Notes: generated by a model from the sequence alone, not told the origin. A stretch of 64,000 nt of DNA from Alphaproteobacteria bacterium (GCA_030828505.1 JAURCJ010000006.1:1-64000), one strand, 5' to 3'. Shown: positions 19,021 to 29,779, counted from the stretch's first letter. Program-made: numbers and translations.

Positions 19021-21003
19021 TTATTTACTTCTCATACCAGCTAAATGATTAATTCTTTTTCTTCTTCTCATTATAAATACAAGAACTGCAGAAATAGACA
19101 CTAGTATTGGAGCAATCCAGATATTATATAGTTTTAACATTAATCCTAACTTTTCAATATCAACTCTTAAGTCTCTTTGAACATCTCTTAATTTCTTTCT
19201 GATATTTATAATTTGGTCTTTAAATTCTTGTAAAGTATCTGCCTGCTCTTTAGATAAAATAGGAGCTCCATCTTGAGTAGCAATAGATGCTCCTCTTTGT
19301 AAATCCCTTAATTTATTTTCAGTTATAGTTAAATCATTTTGCAAACTTTTTTCTGTTTCTCTATATGCTGTCTCAGCTTTTTTCTGAAGTTCTTCAACTA
19401 CTATAAAGGGCCGCATTGAAGTACCCCTTGTTCTTAAAGCGATCAACTCTCCACCTCCTGCAAGATACTCAACTGCATTTATAACTAATGAACCATTATC
19501 TGAAATTGGAGTAAATGTCTCTTTCCCAAAATTGTCTTGTTTTTGAGTCCATATTGAATTAGATAGCATATCTGTATCTGCAAAAATAAGTATATTTCCA
19601 TTTTTAGTTTGTTGTAAATGTGCATTATTTTTAATAGGTTGTTCTCCATCTTCAGGTAATGGAGGTCCATCAATATAAGCTGATTTAAATTCTCCGGTTA
19701 AGCTAACGGCTAAATTCTTCGCAACTTTATCAGATTGAAACTCTGACAATAATAAAGTTGGGTCAGGTCTAAATTGAATTTTAAACCTTTCTATAAACAT
19801 AGAGTCGGGATTTGAACTATATAAAATTTCAAATTTTGATTTTGCGTCTTTAGACCTTATGATACCACCTGGAGTATTAGTGAGAATAGATTCTAACTCA
19901 TTAGTAATTAAATTGTTAGGATTCATTAAATCTTTAGTTAAAGCTAACCATAATACATAAGTAATAACTCTAGAATTTTGAGACCTTCCTATAGTAACTT
20001 TTCTTCCAGATATTCTATCTCCTACTATCATTCCGGGTTCTACATAAGCACCATAATTACTAAAAAGTGTGTTTAAATTTGAACCCGGAATATAAGTTCT
20101 TCTTTGCTCTATAGGTAATGCATTTCTTTCAACTTCAGAATATGGATCAACAAAAAATATAGTTCCTTTTCCAGAAAGAACAAATTGATCAATTGCATAT
20201 TTTGTGGAATTATTTAAGTCCTTAGGGTGTACTACCATTAGTAAATCAATATCCTCAGAAATCATATTAGTTTCAGAAGGTATACTAACAATTTCAAAAA
20301 CTTCACCTAGCCTATTATAAATTTCCCAAGGAGGAACATAATCAGATGCTGGAGCATCTGGATAAGCTAAACCCCCATTAATAGGTAAAGTACTAATTAA
20401 ACCTAATTTCTTTTTCTTTGGATTTGCAAGATCATTAACTATTCTGCTTATATCATATTCTAAATATGTTTCTCTGTTTTGTTCAAAAAATGGTATAATT
20501 GAGATATCATCTGTAGAATTTGTTGCTACTAATCCAAAATAAAATTTTTCTCCTGCTTGAGATATTTGCATACCTTGTAGACCATATAAGATAGCTAAAT
20601 CTTCATTATCTGTAAAAGGCTCAGGATCAACTCTTTCTAATCTGATCATACCATTAGACCTAACAACATATTCCTCTATTAATTCTCTGACTCGTTGTCC
20701 ATACTCTCTCATAGGAGCAATATCTCTACTTAATTTATCTGAAAAAAATAATCTAAGTGTAATTGGTTCTTTGATTGTTTCTATAACTTTAAATGTACCT
20801 GGATTTAAGGTGTAAAGATTATTTTCTGTAAGATCTAATCTAGCACCAGATAACAATTGGTTACTTAATGTATTTAAAGAAATAAATAAAACAATAACCC
20901 CTAAAACTGCAAATCTTACTAATGTAGAAGAAGATGTATTATCGTTTTTTAATAAAGAGAGTAACATTCTATATCCCTTTTTTAGAATTAATAGATATGA
21001 CAT
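19021..21003 (-). CDS. GldG-like ABC transport accessory protein (uncharacterised transport system, IFT52-like domain)
   Basis: N- and C-terminal TM segments, LDLTENNLYTLNPGTFKVIETIKEPITLRLFFSD. Confidence 0.82.
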   Translation of the reverse strand: MSYLLILKKGYRMLLSLLKNDNTSSSTLVRFAVLGVIVLFISLNTLSNQLLSGARLDLTENNLYTLNPGTFKVIETIKEPITLRLFFSDKLSRDIAPMREYGQRVRELIEEYVVRSNGMIRLERVDPEPFTDNEDLAILYGLQGMQISQAGEKFYFGLVATNSTDDISIIPFFEQNRETYLEYDISRIVNDLANPKKKKLGLISTLPINGGLAYPDAPASDYVPPWEIYNRLGEVFEIVSIPSETNMISEDIDLLMVVHPKDLNNSTKYAIDQFVLSGKGTIFFVDPYSEVERNALPIEQRRTYIPGSNLNTLFSNYGAYVEPGMIVGDRISGRKVTIGRSQNSRVITYVLWLALTKDLMNPNNLITNELESILTNTPGGIIRSKDAKSKFEILYSSNPDSMFIERFKIQFRPDPTLLLSEFQSDKVAKNLAVSLTGEFKSAYIDGPPLPEDGEQPIKNNAHLQQTKNGNILIFADTDMLSNSIWTQKQDNFGKETFTPISDNGSLVINAVEYLAGGGELIALRTRGTSMRPFIVVEELQKKAETAYRETEKSLQNDLTITENKLRDLQRGASIATQDGAPILSKEQADTLQEFKDQIINIRKKLRDVQRDLRVDIEKLGLMLKLYNIWIAPILVSISAVLVFIMRRRKRINHLAGMRSK

Positions 21004-21703
21004 TTAATGTTAATGCCCCCATAATTAGAGATATAAAATATATTATATTTCTAATATCTATTACACCTTGCGTTAAATCTGTAAAATTTGATATAAAACT
21101 AAATGAAGCAATTGTGTCAAGCAGAGCTTGAGGAGTCCAACTAGAAAAGAAGTTTAAAACTATTGGCATACCACTTACGGTAAATAAAAAACAAACTGCT
21201 ATAGTTACAACGAATGCTATAACCTGGTTTTTTGTCAAAGAGGAAATACAAGAACCAATCGCTAAGTATCCTCCTGCCATTAATAAACTTCCTAAATAAC
21301 TTGCTATTATAGTCCCATTATCTGGTTCACCTAAATAATTTACTGTAAGCCACATTGGGAAAGTTAACATCAAGGATATAGCAGTAAATAACCAAGCCGC
21401 AATAAATTTACCTATTACTGCTTGCGAAGTGCTTATAGGAAGAGTCATTAATAATTCTATTGTTCCATTTCTTCTTTCTTCTGCCCATAGCCTCATAGAT
21501 ATAGCAGGAATTAAAAACAAATATAACCAAGGGTGCCACTCAAAAAATGATGTTAAATCAGCCTGCCCTCTTTCGTAAAAACCTCCCATATAAAAGGTAA
21601 ATAAACCAGACATTATTAAGAATATAACAATAAATACATACGCTACAGGAGTAGCAAAGTAGCCACTTATTTCTCTTTTTGTTATAGATAAAATAGTATT
21701 CAT
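20969..21703 (-). CDS. ABC-2 type transporter permease (GldF-like)
   Basis: TKREISGYFATPVAYVFIVIF; SMRLWAEERRNGTIELLMTLP. Confidence 0.88.
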   Translation of the reverse strand: MNTILSITKREISGYFATPVAYVFIVIFLIMSGLFTFYMGGFYERGQADLTSFFEWHPWLYLFLIPAISMRLWAEERRNGTIELLMTLPISTSQAVIGKFIAAWLFTAISLMLTFPMWLTVNYLGEPDNGTIIASYLGSLLMAGGYLAIGSCISSLTKNQVIAFVVTIAVCFLFTVSGMPIVLNFFSSWTPQALLDTIASFSFISNFTDLTQGVIDIRNIIYFISLIMGALTLNVISINSKKGI

Positions 21704-22446
21704 TAATTTTTTACCTTATTGTTCCCTATCGTTAGATTTCTAAAGACATCATCTAAATTTGATCCTTTTGGAGCACCAACTAATAGTTCTTTTGGTGATT
21801 TATCCACTACCATTTTTCCTTTAGCTATTATCATTGCTCTAGTACAAACTGCATCGACTTCCTCAAGAATATGAGTAGATATAATTATAGCTTTTGTAGA
21901 AGCCATTTCTTTAATTAATTTTCTAACTTCATGTTTTTGATTTGGATCCAAACCATCAGTAGGTTCATCAAGTATTAGAACGTCTGGATCATGTATAATG
22001 GCTTGAGATAACCCAACTCTTCTCTTATATCCCTTTGATAAAGTCTCTAATTGCTGATATAAAACTAATTCTAGACCTAATTTTTTAACAGCGTTAGCTA
22101 TAGCACTATCTACACTCTCTTTAGGAATTTTTCTAACCTCAGCAATAAACTTTAAAAAATTTAATACAGTCATTTCCCCATAAAGTGGTGCTCCTTCAGG
22201 AACATAACCTATTTTTTCCTTAATTTGTAATGGGTATTTAGAGACATCATTACCACAGACTTTTATATTACCCTCAGTAGGAGATAAAAAACCAGTTATC
22301 ATTCTCATAGTGGTAGTTTTGCCTGCACCATTAGGCCCTAGAAAACCAAGCACCTCTCCTCTCTTTAGAGAAAAACTAATATTATCTACAGCTATAAATG
22401 GGCCAAAGCTTTTTGTTAATTGGTCAACTTCTATCAAAACAGACAT
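21703..22446 (-). CDS. ABC transporter ATP-binding protein (GldA-like)
   Basis: GPNGAGKTTTMRMITGFL; LILDEPTDGLDPNQ. Confidence 0.9.
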   Translation of the reverse strand: MSVLIEVDQLTKSFGPFIAVDNISFSLKRGEVLGFLGPNGAGKTTTMRMITGFLSPTEGNIKVCGNDVSKYPLQIKEKIGYVPEGAPLYGEMTVLNFLKFIAEVRKIPKESVDSAIANAVKKLGLELVLYQQLETLSKGYKRRVGLSQAIIHDPDVLILDEPTDGLDPNQKHEVRKLIKEMASTKAIIISTHILEEVDAVCTRAMIIAKGKMVVDKSPKELLVGAPKGSNLDDVFRNLTIGNNKVKN

Positions 22447-22567
22447 ATAGTTGAATTCCTCCTAATAAAAATTTATTGCACATAAATAGTATCACTTAAC
22501 AATACTTTCAAGTATATTATGATAATTAATTATTTGAAATAGTAAAATTTAGGAGCCAAAAATAATT

Positions 22568-23098
22568 ATGCTAACTCAATCTAATCAAATTGAAGCAAAT
22601 TTTATTGCCCAAGACTTTTCCTTATTAGGTGTTGATAGTAATTATTATAACCTTAAAAATATCACAGGTAAAAAAGGTACTTTAGTTTGTTTTATTTGTA
22701 ATCATTGTCCCTTTGTTAAAGAAATAATTTCTGACTTGGTAAGAGATATTAATGAATTAAAGGAGTATGGAATTTCTTCCGCTGCAATTATGCCAAATGA
22801 TGTAAATGTCTATAAAGAAGATAGCTTTGAAAATATGATCTTGTTTTCACAAAAATATAAATTAAATATTCCATATTTGTATGATGAAAAACAAATTGTC
22901 GCGAAATCATATAACGCAGTTTGTACCCCAGATTTTTTTGGCTTTGATAGAAACCTAAACTTAAAGTTTAGGGGCAGATTAAAAAGTTCAAAAAATAATA
23001 ATATTAGAGAATTATTTTCTTCAATGATTGCTATTTCTAAAAACGAAGATATTCCCTTTAACAACCCAAGCATTGGGTGTTCTATTAAGTGGAAATAA
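22568..23098 (+). CDS. Thioredoxin-like/AhpC-TSA family protein
   Basis: FICNHCPFVKEI motif. Confidence 0.8.
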   Translation: MLTQSNQIEANFIAQDFSLLGVDSNYYNLKNITGKKGTLVCFICNHCPFVKEIISDLVRDINELKEYGISSAAIMPNDVNVYKEDSFENMILFSQKYKLNIPYLYDEKQIVAKSYNAVCTPDFFGFDRNLNLKFRGRLKSSKNNNIRELFSSMIAISKNEDIPFNNPSIGCSIKWK

Positions 23099-23099
23099 A

Positions 23100-24125
23100 A
23101 TGTCTTCTGATCATACTAATATTATTATACCTAAGTATAATTTAAATTACTCTATAGCCAAAAATAAGAATATAATAGAAGCCTCATTAGAAAAAAATAT
23201 TAAATTAGCTTATAGTTGTAAATCAGGTATATGTGGAACATGTAAGGCAAAAATTATAAGTGGAGAAATACAAAAAAATAATAAAATTAATCATATACTC
23301 ACTAAATCGGAAATAGACAATAATATTATTCTTCTCTGTCAAAGTTCAACTTTATCAAATAGTATAACCATAGAACCTTTAGCACCAATGCCAAGAAAAA
23401 TTGAGTTATCAAAGGTACGTGAAATAGTTTCAGAAGTTCTTTCTATTAAAAATATTAATAAAAATATTATAGAATTAAGTATTTCTATCCCTAAAAGATT
23501 TTTTTATGATAAAAAAAATTTAAACTATATAAAGTTATTAATTCCAGGAAAAAATAAAAAAAAGTATTATATTTTTGATACTATAAATCATGATGAGGCA
23601 ATTAATGGTTCTATAAATGTATTAATTGATAAAAATGAAGACAATGATATTAAAAAATATTTAAATAAATCTCTTATAATTGGAGAAACCATAACTATAA
23701 AAGGGCCATATGAGAGAAATATTAATAATATACCAAACAATAAACCTTTATTATTTATAACAGAAGATAATCATATTATTTCATCATTAAATATAATTAA
23801 AAGTTTAATTTATAATAATAATATTCCTATAATGCTCATTTGTAGTTTTAAAAATAAAGAAGACATAATTTTATTGGATGAATTACATAAGATACAATTT
23901 ACCTATAAAAATTTTTCATATAAAATTTCTCTTATTTATAACGAAGACACAAATAATTTAAACAGATTTAAAACTGGCAAAACTATTAATATTATTAATA
24001 AAATATTACCAGATTTAAGTAATCATTATGTTTATATAAAGGGTAGTTTAGATTTTTTAAATGAAAATTATAAAAAGGTTGAAGACCTAGGAGCAAAAAA
24101 AGAGAATATTTATAATAAAAATTAA
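23100..24125 (+). CDS. 2Fe-2S ferredoxin domain fused to a divergent ferredoxin-reductase-like domain; start moved from 23028 to the ATG at 23100
   Basis: CKSGICGTCKAKIISGEI...LCQSS (CX4CX2C...C); C-terminal region resembles FNR only weakly. Confidence 0.7.
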   Translation: MSSDHTNIIIPKYNLNYSIAKNKNIIEASLEKNIKLAYSCKSGICGTCKAKIISGEIQKNNKINHILTKSEIDNNIILLCQSSTLSNSITIEPLAPMPRKIELSKVREIVSEVLSIKNINKNIIELSISIPKRFFYDKKNLNYIKLLIPGKNKKKYYIFDTINHDEAINGSINVLIDKNEDNDIKKYLNKSLIIGETITIKGPYERNINNIPNNKPLLFITEDNHIISSLNIIKSLIYNNNIPIMLICSFKNKEDIILLDELHKIQFTYKNFSYKISLIYNEDTNNLNRFKTGKTINIINKILPDLSNHYVYIKGSLDFLNENYKKVEDLGAKKENIYNKN

Positions 24126-24128
24126 AAA

Positions 24129-24398
24129 TTATTTAACATTATCCTCATCATTTATCTCAATATATTCAGCATCAGTATATTTGTCATTATTATTATTTAA
24201 ATTATAGTTTTTATTTATTTTATTTTTAATAAATTTATAAATATATAATAATGCAATAAAACCTAAAACAAATAAACCAATAAAAAAGCCTAAAAATATT
24301 ATAGTTGATATAACTATAATAGCGATTATAAAGCCAATACAGCCAAATTTTTTACCTAATGGAAGTGAATAAAAATTATTTTTATTATCAAAAGACAT
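24129..24398 (-). CDS. Small predicted membrane protein
   Basis: ORF with two hydrophobic segments, between convergent gene ends. Confidence 0.5.
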   Translation of the reverse strand: MSFDNKNNFYSLPLGKKFGCIGFIIAIIVISTIIFLGFFIGLFVLGFIALLYIYKFIKNKINKNYNLNNNNDKYTDAEYIEINDEDNVK

Positions 24399-24409
24399 AT
24401 AATTATATA

Positions 24410-25534
24410 TTAACTTAATTTTGAGTATGCCCCTAGGTAATAATCTGAATTACCTAAGAAAGTATCTAGCATAGTAATTCTCTTAAAATATTGTCCAATA
24501 TCCATTTCTTCAGTAACACCCATACCTCCATGAAGTTGGATAGCCTCCTGGCCAAGTTTTCTACCCCCTATGCCAATATGAATTTTGGAAGCATATATAG
24601 ACTTTAAAGCTTCTTCACTATCCGCTTTTAAAGCAGCCATTGAAGCTAAAGAATTCATTTCATCGCTCAAGATTAACATTTCAACTGTTCTATGCTGTAT
24701 AGCCTGGAACTTTCCAATAGGTATACCAAATTGTTTTCTTGTTTTAATATATTCTAAAGTCATTTCATACATTTTAGACATAATTCCAGAAGCCTCTGCA
24801 GCTACAGCAAGCAATGTTTTGTTGATTGAATGATTAATAATACTAATTGCTTTATTTTCTGTACTAATTAATTGATTTGATGGGAGTTGAACATTATTTA
24901 ACTTTACTTCTGCTGCCTTAAAACCATCTACAGTAGGGTAATCTTGAATATAAAGACCTTCATTATCTTTCTCAATAACAAAAAGTGAAATACCCTCTTC
25001 ATCAAATCTTTCACCTTTAGTTCTTGCAGAAACAATAATAAAATCAGATTGGCCAGCTCCAAAAACTACAGATTTATGACCATTTAATACCCATTTGTTA
25101 TTATCTACTTCTGCAGTTGTACTTACATCTTTCAAATTATATCTTGAAGTAGGTTCAGCAAAAGCAAAAGATACTTTATTTTTTCCACATATAATATTAC
25201 TTATAATTTTATTCCTAATCTCTCCTTCTGGACAAAGAGATAATATGGAACCTGATAAAATAACCGTAGATATATATGGTTCAACTACTAAGCCTTTTCC
25301 AAAAGACTCCATTAAAATATTTAGATCCATAGAGTCTCCTCCAAAGCCTCCATCTTTCTCTAAAAAAGGCAAACCTAACCATCCCAATTCTGCAAATTGC
25401 TGCCATATTTTATCATCAGAACCTAGATTGTTTTTTATAGTTTTTCTTCTGCATTCACTGTCATAGCTTTCCATTATAAACTTTTCTACAGAAGCTTTTA
25501 TTAATTCTTGATCTTCATTTAGTGATAAATCCAA
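24410..25534 (-). CDS. Acyl-CoA dehydrogenase family protein
   Basis: Acyl-CoA dehydrogenase core (YIKTRKQFGIPIGKFQAIQH, QLHGGMGVTEE). Confidence 0.9.
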   Translation of the reverse strand: MDLSLNEDQELIKASVEKFIMESYDSECRRKTIKNNLGSDDKIWQQFAELGWLGLPFLEKDGGFGGDSMDLNILMESFGKGLVVEPYISTVILSGSILSLCPEGEIRNKIISNIICGKNKVSFAFAEPTSRYNLKDVSTTAEVDNNKWVLNGHKSVVFGAGQSDFIIVSARTKGERFDEEGISLFVIEKDNEGLYIQDYPTVDGFKAAEVKLNNVQLPSNQLISTENKAISIINHSINKTLLAVAAEASGIMSKMYEMTLEYIKTRKQFGIPIGKFQAIQHRTVEMLILSDEMNSLASMAALKADSEEALKSIYASKIHIGIGGRKLGQEAIQLHGGMGVTEEMDIGQYFKRITMLDTFLGNSDYYLGAYSKLS

Positions 25535-25546
25535 TTATTTTACTCC

Positions 25547-26743
25547 TTATAATTCTAATACCATTTTAGCTAAAATATTTTTTTGAATTTCATTTGAACC
25601 ACCATAAATAGTAGTTTTTCTTGTATTAAAATATTTAGGTGCTGCTGCTGAAGACCAATCAGGACCAATTAAAGGTTCATTATTTCCAGTATCCATTATA
25701 TTAGGTTGATATGGGTTTGCATAATAGCCACTTGCTTCTAAAACTAACTCTGTTATTTCTTGTTGTATTTCTGACCCTCTAATCTTTAACATACTGGCTT
25801 CTGGTCCAGGAGGTATTCCTTTAACATCATCTGATATACTTTTTAACTCGGCATATTCTAATGCTTGAAGTCTTACATCACATTTTGTTACTTTATCCAT
25901 AAATCTTGAATCTTCATTTAGCGTTGAATTACCATTTATATTTAATTTCGCTATTTCTCTTACTTTTGATAATGCTTTTTTTGACCTAGACACTGCTGCA
26001 ATAGATGTTCTTTCATGACCTAGTAAATATTTAGCAACTGTCCAGCCTTTATTTTCTTCAAAAATTAAATTTTCATCAGGAACTTTAACATTCTCAAGAT
26101 AAACCATATTTACTTCATGCCCACCATCAAGAGTAATAATAGGTTTCACTGATACACCAGGAGCTTTCATATCTAAAAGCATAAATGATATACCTTCTTG
26201 TGGTTTACAATCCGAATTAGTTCTAACTAAAATAAACATCATATCTGCATGCTGAGCTAATGTAGTCCAAGTTTTTGTGCCATTAATAATATAACCTCCC
26301 TCAACCTTTTCTGCTTTTGTAGATAAAGAAGCTAAATCAGAACCAGAACCAGGCTCAGAGTAACCTTGACACCACCAATCATCACTAGATAAAATTCTTG
26401 GTAGATATTTAGACTTTTGTAGGTCTGTTCCAAACTTAATAATTACTGGAGCAACCATTGTTACTCCAAATGGTAAAGCTGATGGGGCTGCAGCTGCTCC
26501 ACACTCCTCATCAAATATATATCTTTGTGTTATACTCCAGCCAGTACCACCATATTCTTTAGGCCAGTTAGGGGCCATCCAACCCTTTTCATGTAACTTT
26601 TTTTGCCAATTGACCAAGTCATCCTTACTCAAATGGTGACCATCAATAATTTTTTTTTGAGTATTCTTGTCTAAGTTTTTAATTATAAAATCTTTTACTT
26701 CTTCTTTGAATTTTAAATCTTCTTGGCTAAATATTAAGTTCAT
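25547..26743 (-). CDS. Acyl-CoA dehydrogenase family protein
   Basis: WCQGYSEPGSGSDLASL, NGTKTWTT, YGGSNEIQKNI. Confidence 0.92.
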   Translation of the reverse strand: MNLIFSQEDLKFKEEVKDFIIKNLDKNTQKKIIDGHHLSKDDLVNWQKKLHEKGWMAPNWPKEYGGTGWSITQRYIFDEECGAAAAPSALPFGVTMVAPVIIKFGTDLQKSKYLPRILSSDDWWCQGYSEPGSGSDLASLSTKAEKVEGGYIINGTKTWTTLAQHADMMFILVRTNSDCKPQEGISFMLLDMKAPGVSVKPIITLDGGHEVNMVYLENVKVPDENLIFEENKGWTVAKYLLGHERTSIAAVSRSKKALSKVREIAKLNINGNSTLNEDSRFMDKVTKCDVRLQALEYAELKSISDDVKGIPPGPEASMLKIRGSEIQQEITELVLEASGYYANPYQPNIMDTGNNEPLIGPDWSSAAAPKYFNTRKTTIYGGSNEIQKNILAKMVLEL

Positions 26744-26874
26744 TAAATACTCCAGTATTACAATTTAAAGAATAATAAGAATTATTAACAATTTTTAATA
26801 TTTTAGCAATCATCCTGCAACCTTAAATTGTTTAGTTTAATTATATACATATATCTCTCAAGAAGGTGTCAATT

Positions 26875-26910
26875 AATTAACCCAGTTTTCCCCTAGTTGC
26901 TGGGTTAATT
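26875..26910. promoter_or_regulatory. Perfect 11-bp inverted repeat in a divergent promoter region
   Basis: AATTAACCCAG-N14-CTGGGTTAATT. Confidence 0.5.
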
Positions 26911-26956
26911 TTAACATGTTATATTATAACACAATAATTAATAAAAAAAGTTTATT

Positions 26957-27637
26957 ATGAAAATATTACTTATAGAAGATGATCTATCAACTTTAAATTT
27001 TATTAGAAAAGGTCTTAAAGAATCTGGCCATGTAGTTGATGGGTTTTCTAATGGTAAAGACGGGCTTGATGCAGCTTATTTAAATGAACATGATGTTATA
27101 ATATTAGATAGAATGCTACCTGAAATAGATGGATTAACAATTGTTACGAAAATCAGAAATAATAAGATTACTACCCCCGTACTATTTCTATCTGCATTAG
27201 GTGAAGTAGATGATAGAGTTAAAGGATTAAAAGCTGGCGGTGATGACTACTTAACTAAACCTTTTTCTTTTTCGGAGTTAATAGCCAGAATTGAAGCATT
27301 AAATAGAAGACAAAACCCTAAAAGTGATATTGATATTTTAGAAGTACATGATTTACTATTAAATAAAAGAAGCAGAAAAGTTACTAGAAACTCAGTATTA
27401 ATTAATTTACAACCACAAGAATATAAACTTTTGGAAGTCTTAATGGAAAACTCTAATGAAGTTATTACTCGAACTATGTTGCTTGAAAAAGTATGGGATT
27501 TGCACTTTGATCCTCAAACAAATATAATAGATGTCCATATTAGTCGCCTTAGAAAAAAAATTGATAAAGATCATAAAGTGCAATTACTTCATACTATTAG
27601 AGGTGCTGGATACAGTATCCAATATAATAAAGTTTAA
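26957..27637 (+). CDS. OmpR-family response regulator
   Basis: Receiver (ILDRMLPEIDG, LTKPFSFSEL) plus winged-helix output (VDVHISRLRKKID). Confidence 0.92.
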   Translation: MKILLIEDDLSTLNFIRKGLKESGHVVDGFSNGKDGLDAAYLNEHDVIILDRMLPEIDGLTIVTKIRNNKITTPVLFLSALGEVDDRVKGLKAGGDDYLTKPFSFSELIARIEALNRRQNPKSDIDILEVHDLLLNKRSRKVTRNSVLINLQPQEYKLLEVLMENSNEVITRTMLLEKVWDLHFDPQTNIIDVHISRLRKKIDKDHKVQLLHTIRGAGYSIQYNKV

Positions 27638-27639
27638 CT

Positions 27640-29010
27640 ATGTTTTTAAATTATTTTAGAGCATTAACAGCAAAAACAGTATTAATATTTTCTCTTTTTT
27701 TTATATTTATAATAATAGTGCTATCTTTATCAGTATATGAATTCACATATAAAGTTATGAAAAAAGAAAATAATAGAGTTATAGATATTGAATATGAATA
27801 TCTTGTCAAAACTTACTTGAAGTATGGTCCTCAACAATTATATTTGACAATCAATCAAAGGTCCAAAAATCAAAATACAGCAATATATATTGCAGCTGAT
27901 GAATATAACGATAAAATTGCTGGTAATCTTAATTCATGGCCTGAACAAAAAATTGATAAAGATGGTTATATTAATTTTGAAATTAGTCGCACTCTTGGGG
28001 CAGAAATAATAACACATATTTGTAGAGCAAAAACTATAGAGTTTAAAAATGGACCAAAAATTTTAGTAGGAAGAGATGTACAACCAGAAATATTAATCTC
28101 TAATGCTCTTACTAACCTCATTATATTTACCATAATTTTTATTATTTTTTCGGGTATATTTGGTAGTATATTTTTGGGAAGATATACTTTAGCCAAAGTT
28201 AATATTTTAAATAATGCCATTCAAAGTATTACAGATAATGACTTGAATGGACGCATTAATAATAAAATTATTAACAATGAATATAAGCAGATTGCAACAA
28301 ATGTTAATAGAATGTTGGAACGAATAGATGAATTAGTAGATAATTCTAAAAATATATCTGGTAATATTGCTCATGACCTAAAGAAACCTCTTACAAAGCT
28401 AAAATCTAATTTAGAGTTAGCTGCATTAAAATATAAAAATAAGAACAATGCAAAATACATAAATCAAGCAATAACTGAAGCCGATAATCTTATTAAAATA
28501 TTTAATGCACTTCTTGATATAGCAAGTTTCGAAAGTGAAAAAAAACAAGATTTTAAAACTGTTAATTTAACACTAATCATTAATTCTCTAATTGAAATAT
28601 ATAAACCTATTTTTGAGGAAAAAAAAATAGAATTGAGATTTAATATTGAGAAAAACCTTGAAGTATTAGGTAATAAAATATTGCTTACTCAAAGTTTTAC
28701 AAACATATTAGATAATGCAATTAAATATTCAAAAGCTGATAAGAATAGCTTTATAGAAATTAATCTATTTAATTCAAATAATATAGTAAATATTGAATTT
28801 AAAGATAATGGTGAAGGCATAGAGGAAAAAGATTTTAATAGGGTATTTGATAGATTTGTTAGGCTTGAAAAACACAGACAAACAGAAGGAAATGGACTAG
28901 GTTTAAGTATGGTTAAGGCAATATTAAAGCTTCATGAAGCTCAAATTTCACTCCATAATAATAATCCTGGCCTAATGGTTAAAATTAATTTTATTAAAAC
29001 TAACCAATAA
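27640..29010 (+). CDS. Sensor histidine kinase
   Basis: Two TM segments, HAMP, H-box NIAHDLKKPLTKLKSNLE, N/G boxes (FKDNGEGIEEKDF, GNGLGLSMVKAIL). Confidence 0.92.
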   Translation: MFLNYFRALTAKTVLIFSLFFIFIIIVLSLSVYEFTYKVMKKENNRVIDIEYEYLVKTYLKYGPQQLYLTINQRSKNQNTAIYIAADEYNDKIAGNLNSWPEQKIDKDGYINFEISRTLGAEIITHICRAKTIEFKNGPKILVGRDVQPEILISNALTNLIIFTIIFIIFSGIFGSIFLGRYTLAKVNILNNAIQSITDNDLNGRINNKIINNEYKQIATNVNRMLERIDELVDNSKNISGNIAHDLKKPLTKLKSNLELAALKYKNKNNAKYINQAITEADNLIKIFNALLDIASFESEKKQDFKTVNLTLIINSLIEIYKPIFEEKKIELRFNIEKNLEVLGNKILLTQSFTNILDNAIKYSKADKNSFIEINLFNSNNIVNIEFKDNGEGIEEKDFNRVFDRFVRLEKHRQTEGNGLGLSMVKAILKLHEAQISLHNNNPGLMVKINFIKTNQ

Positions 29011-29779
29011 CATGTCCTCCATCCACTCTTATTACACTTCCTGTCATAAAAGATCCTAATTCTGTACATAATAAAAGCAATGCGCCATCAAGCTCTTCTG
29101 GCTTACCTAATCTTTTTTGAGGAATAGTTTCTATCATTTCTTTTCCTTCATCAGTTTCAAAAAAATTTCTATTTAAATCTGTTAGAATGTATCCAGGAGC
29201 TATAGCATTAACCTGAATATTATATTTTGCATATTCAAATGCTAAGGTTCTAGTCAAATGACTTACTGCTGCTTTTGACGCACAATAAGAAGATAAATAA
29301 TTTCCTAATACAATTTCTGCTGCTATAGAAGATATATTAATAATTTTTCCAGGACTATTATTTATAATTAGCCTTTTAGCAAAAACCTTTGAGCATGCAA
29401 AAACTCCCCTCAGATTTGTATTCATCACACTATCCCAATCTTGAATTGAAGTTTTAAGAGATGATTTTGAAATAGCAATACCTGCATTATTTATCAAAAT
29501 TGAAATTTCACCAAATTTATTTTCTGCTTTTTCAAAAGCATTGTTAATAGAATCTTCAGAATTAACATCCATGTCTACTGAATAGCATTCTCCACTATTT
29601 TTTTTTATAATTTTTTCAGTTTCTAATAGTTTATCTTTATTTCTTGCTGCTAGTACTACATTAGCGCCCATATTGCCTAAAACGATACTAAACCTTCTAC
29701 CTAATCCTCTTGAAGCACCTGTTACTAATGCAGTTTTATTTTTTAGGTTAATTTTTTCTAGAATTTGAGAATTAGTCAT
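29000..29779 (-). CDS. SDR family oxidoreductase
   Basis: TGASRGLGRR, NNAGIA, YCASKAAV. Confidence 0.88.
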   Translation of the reverse strand: MTNSQILEKINLKNKTALVTGASRGLGRRFSIVLGNMGANVVLAARNKDKLLETEKIIKKNSGECYSVDMDVNSEDSINNAFEKAENKFGEISILINNAGIAISKSSLKTSIQDWDSVMNTNLRGVFACSKVFAKRLIINNSPGKIINISSIAAEIVLGNYLSSYCASKAAVSHLTRTLAFEYAKYNIQVNAIAPGYILTDLNRNFFETDEGKEMIETIPQKRLGKPEELDGALLLLCTELGSFMTGSVIRVDGGHVIG

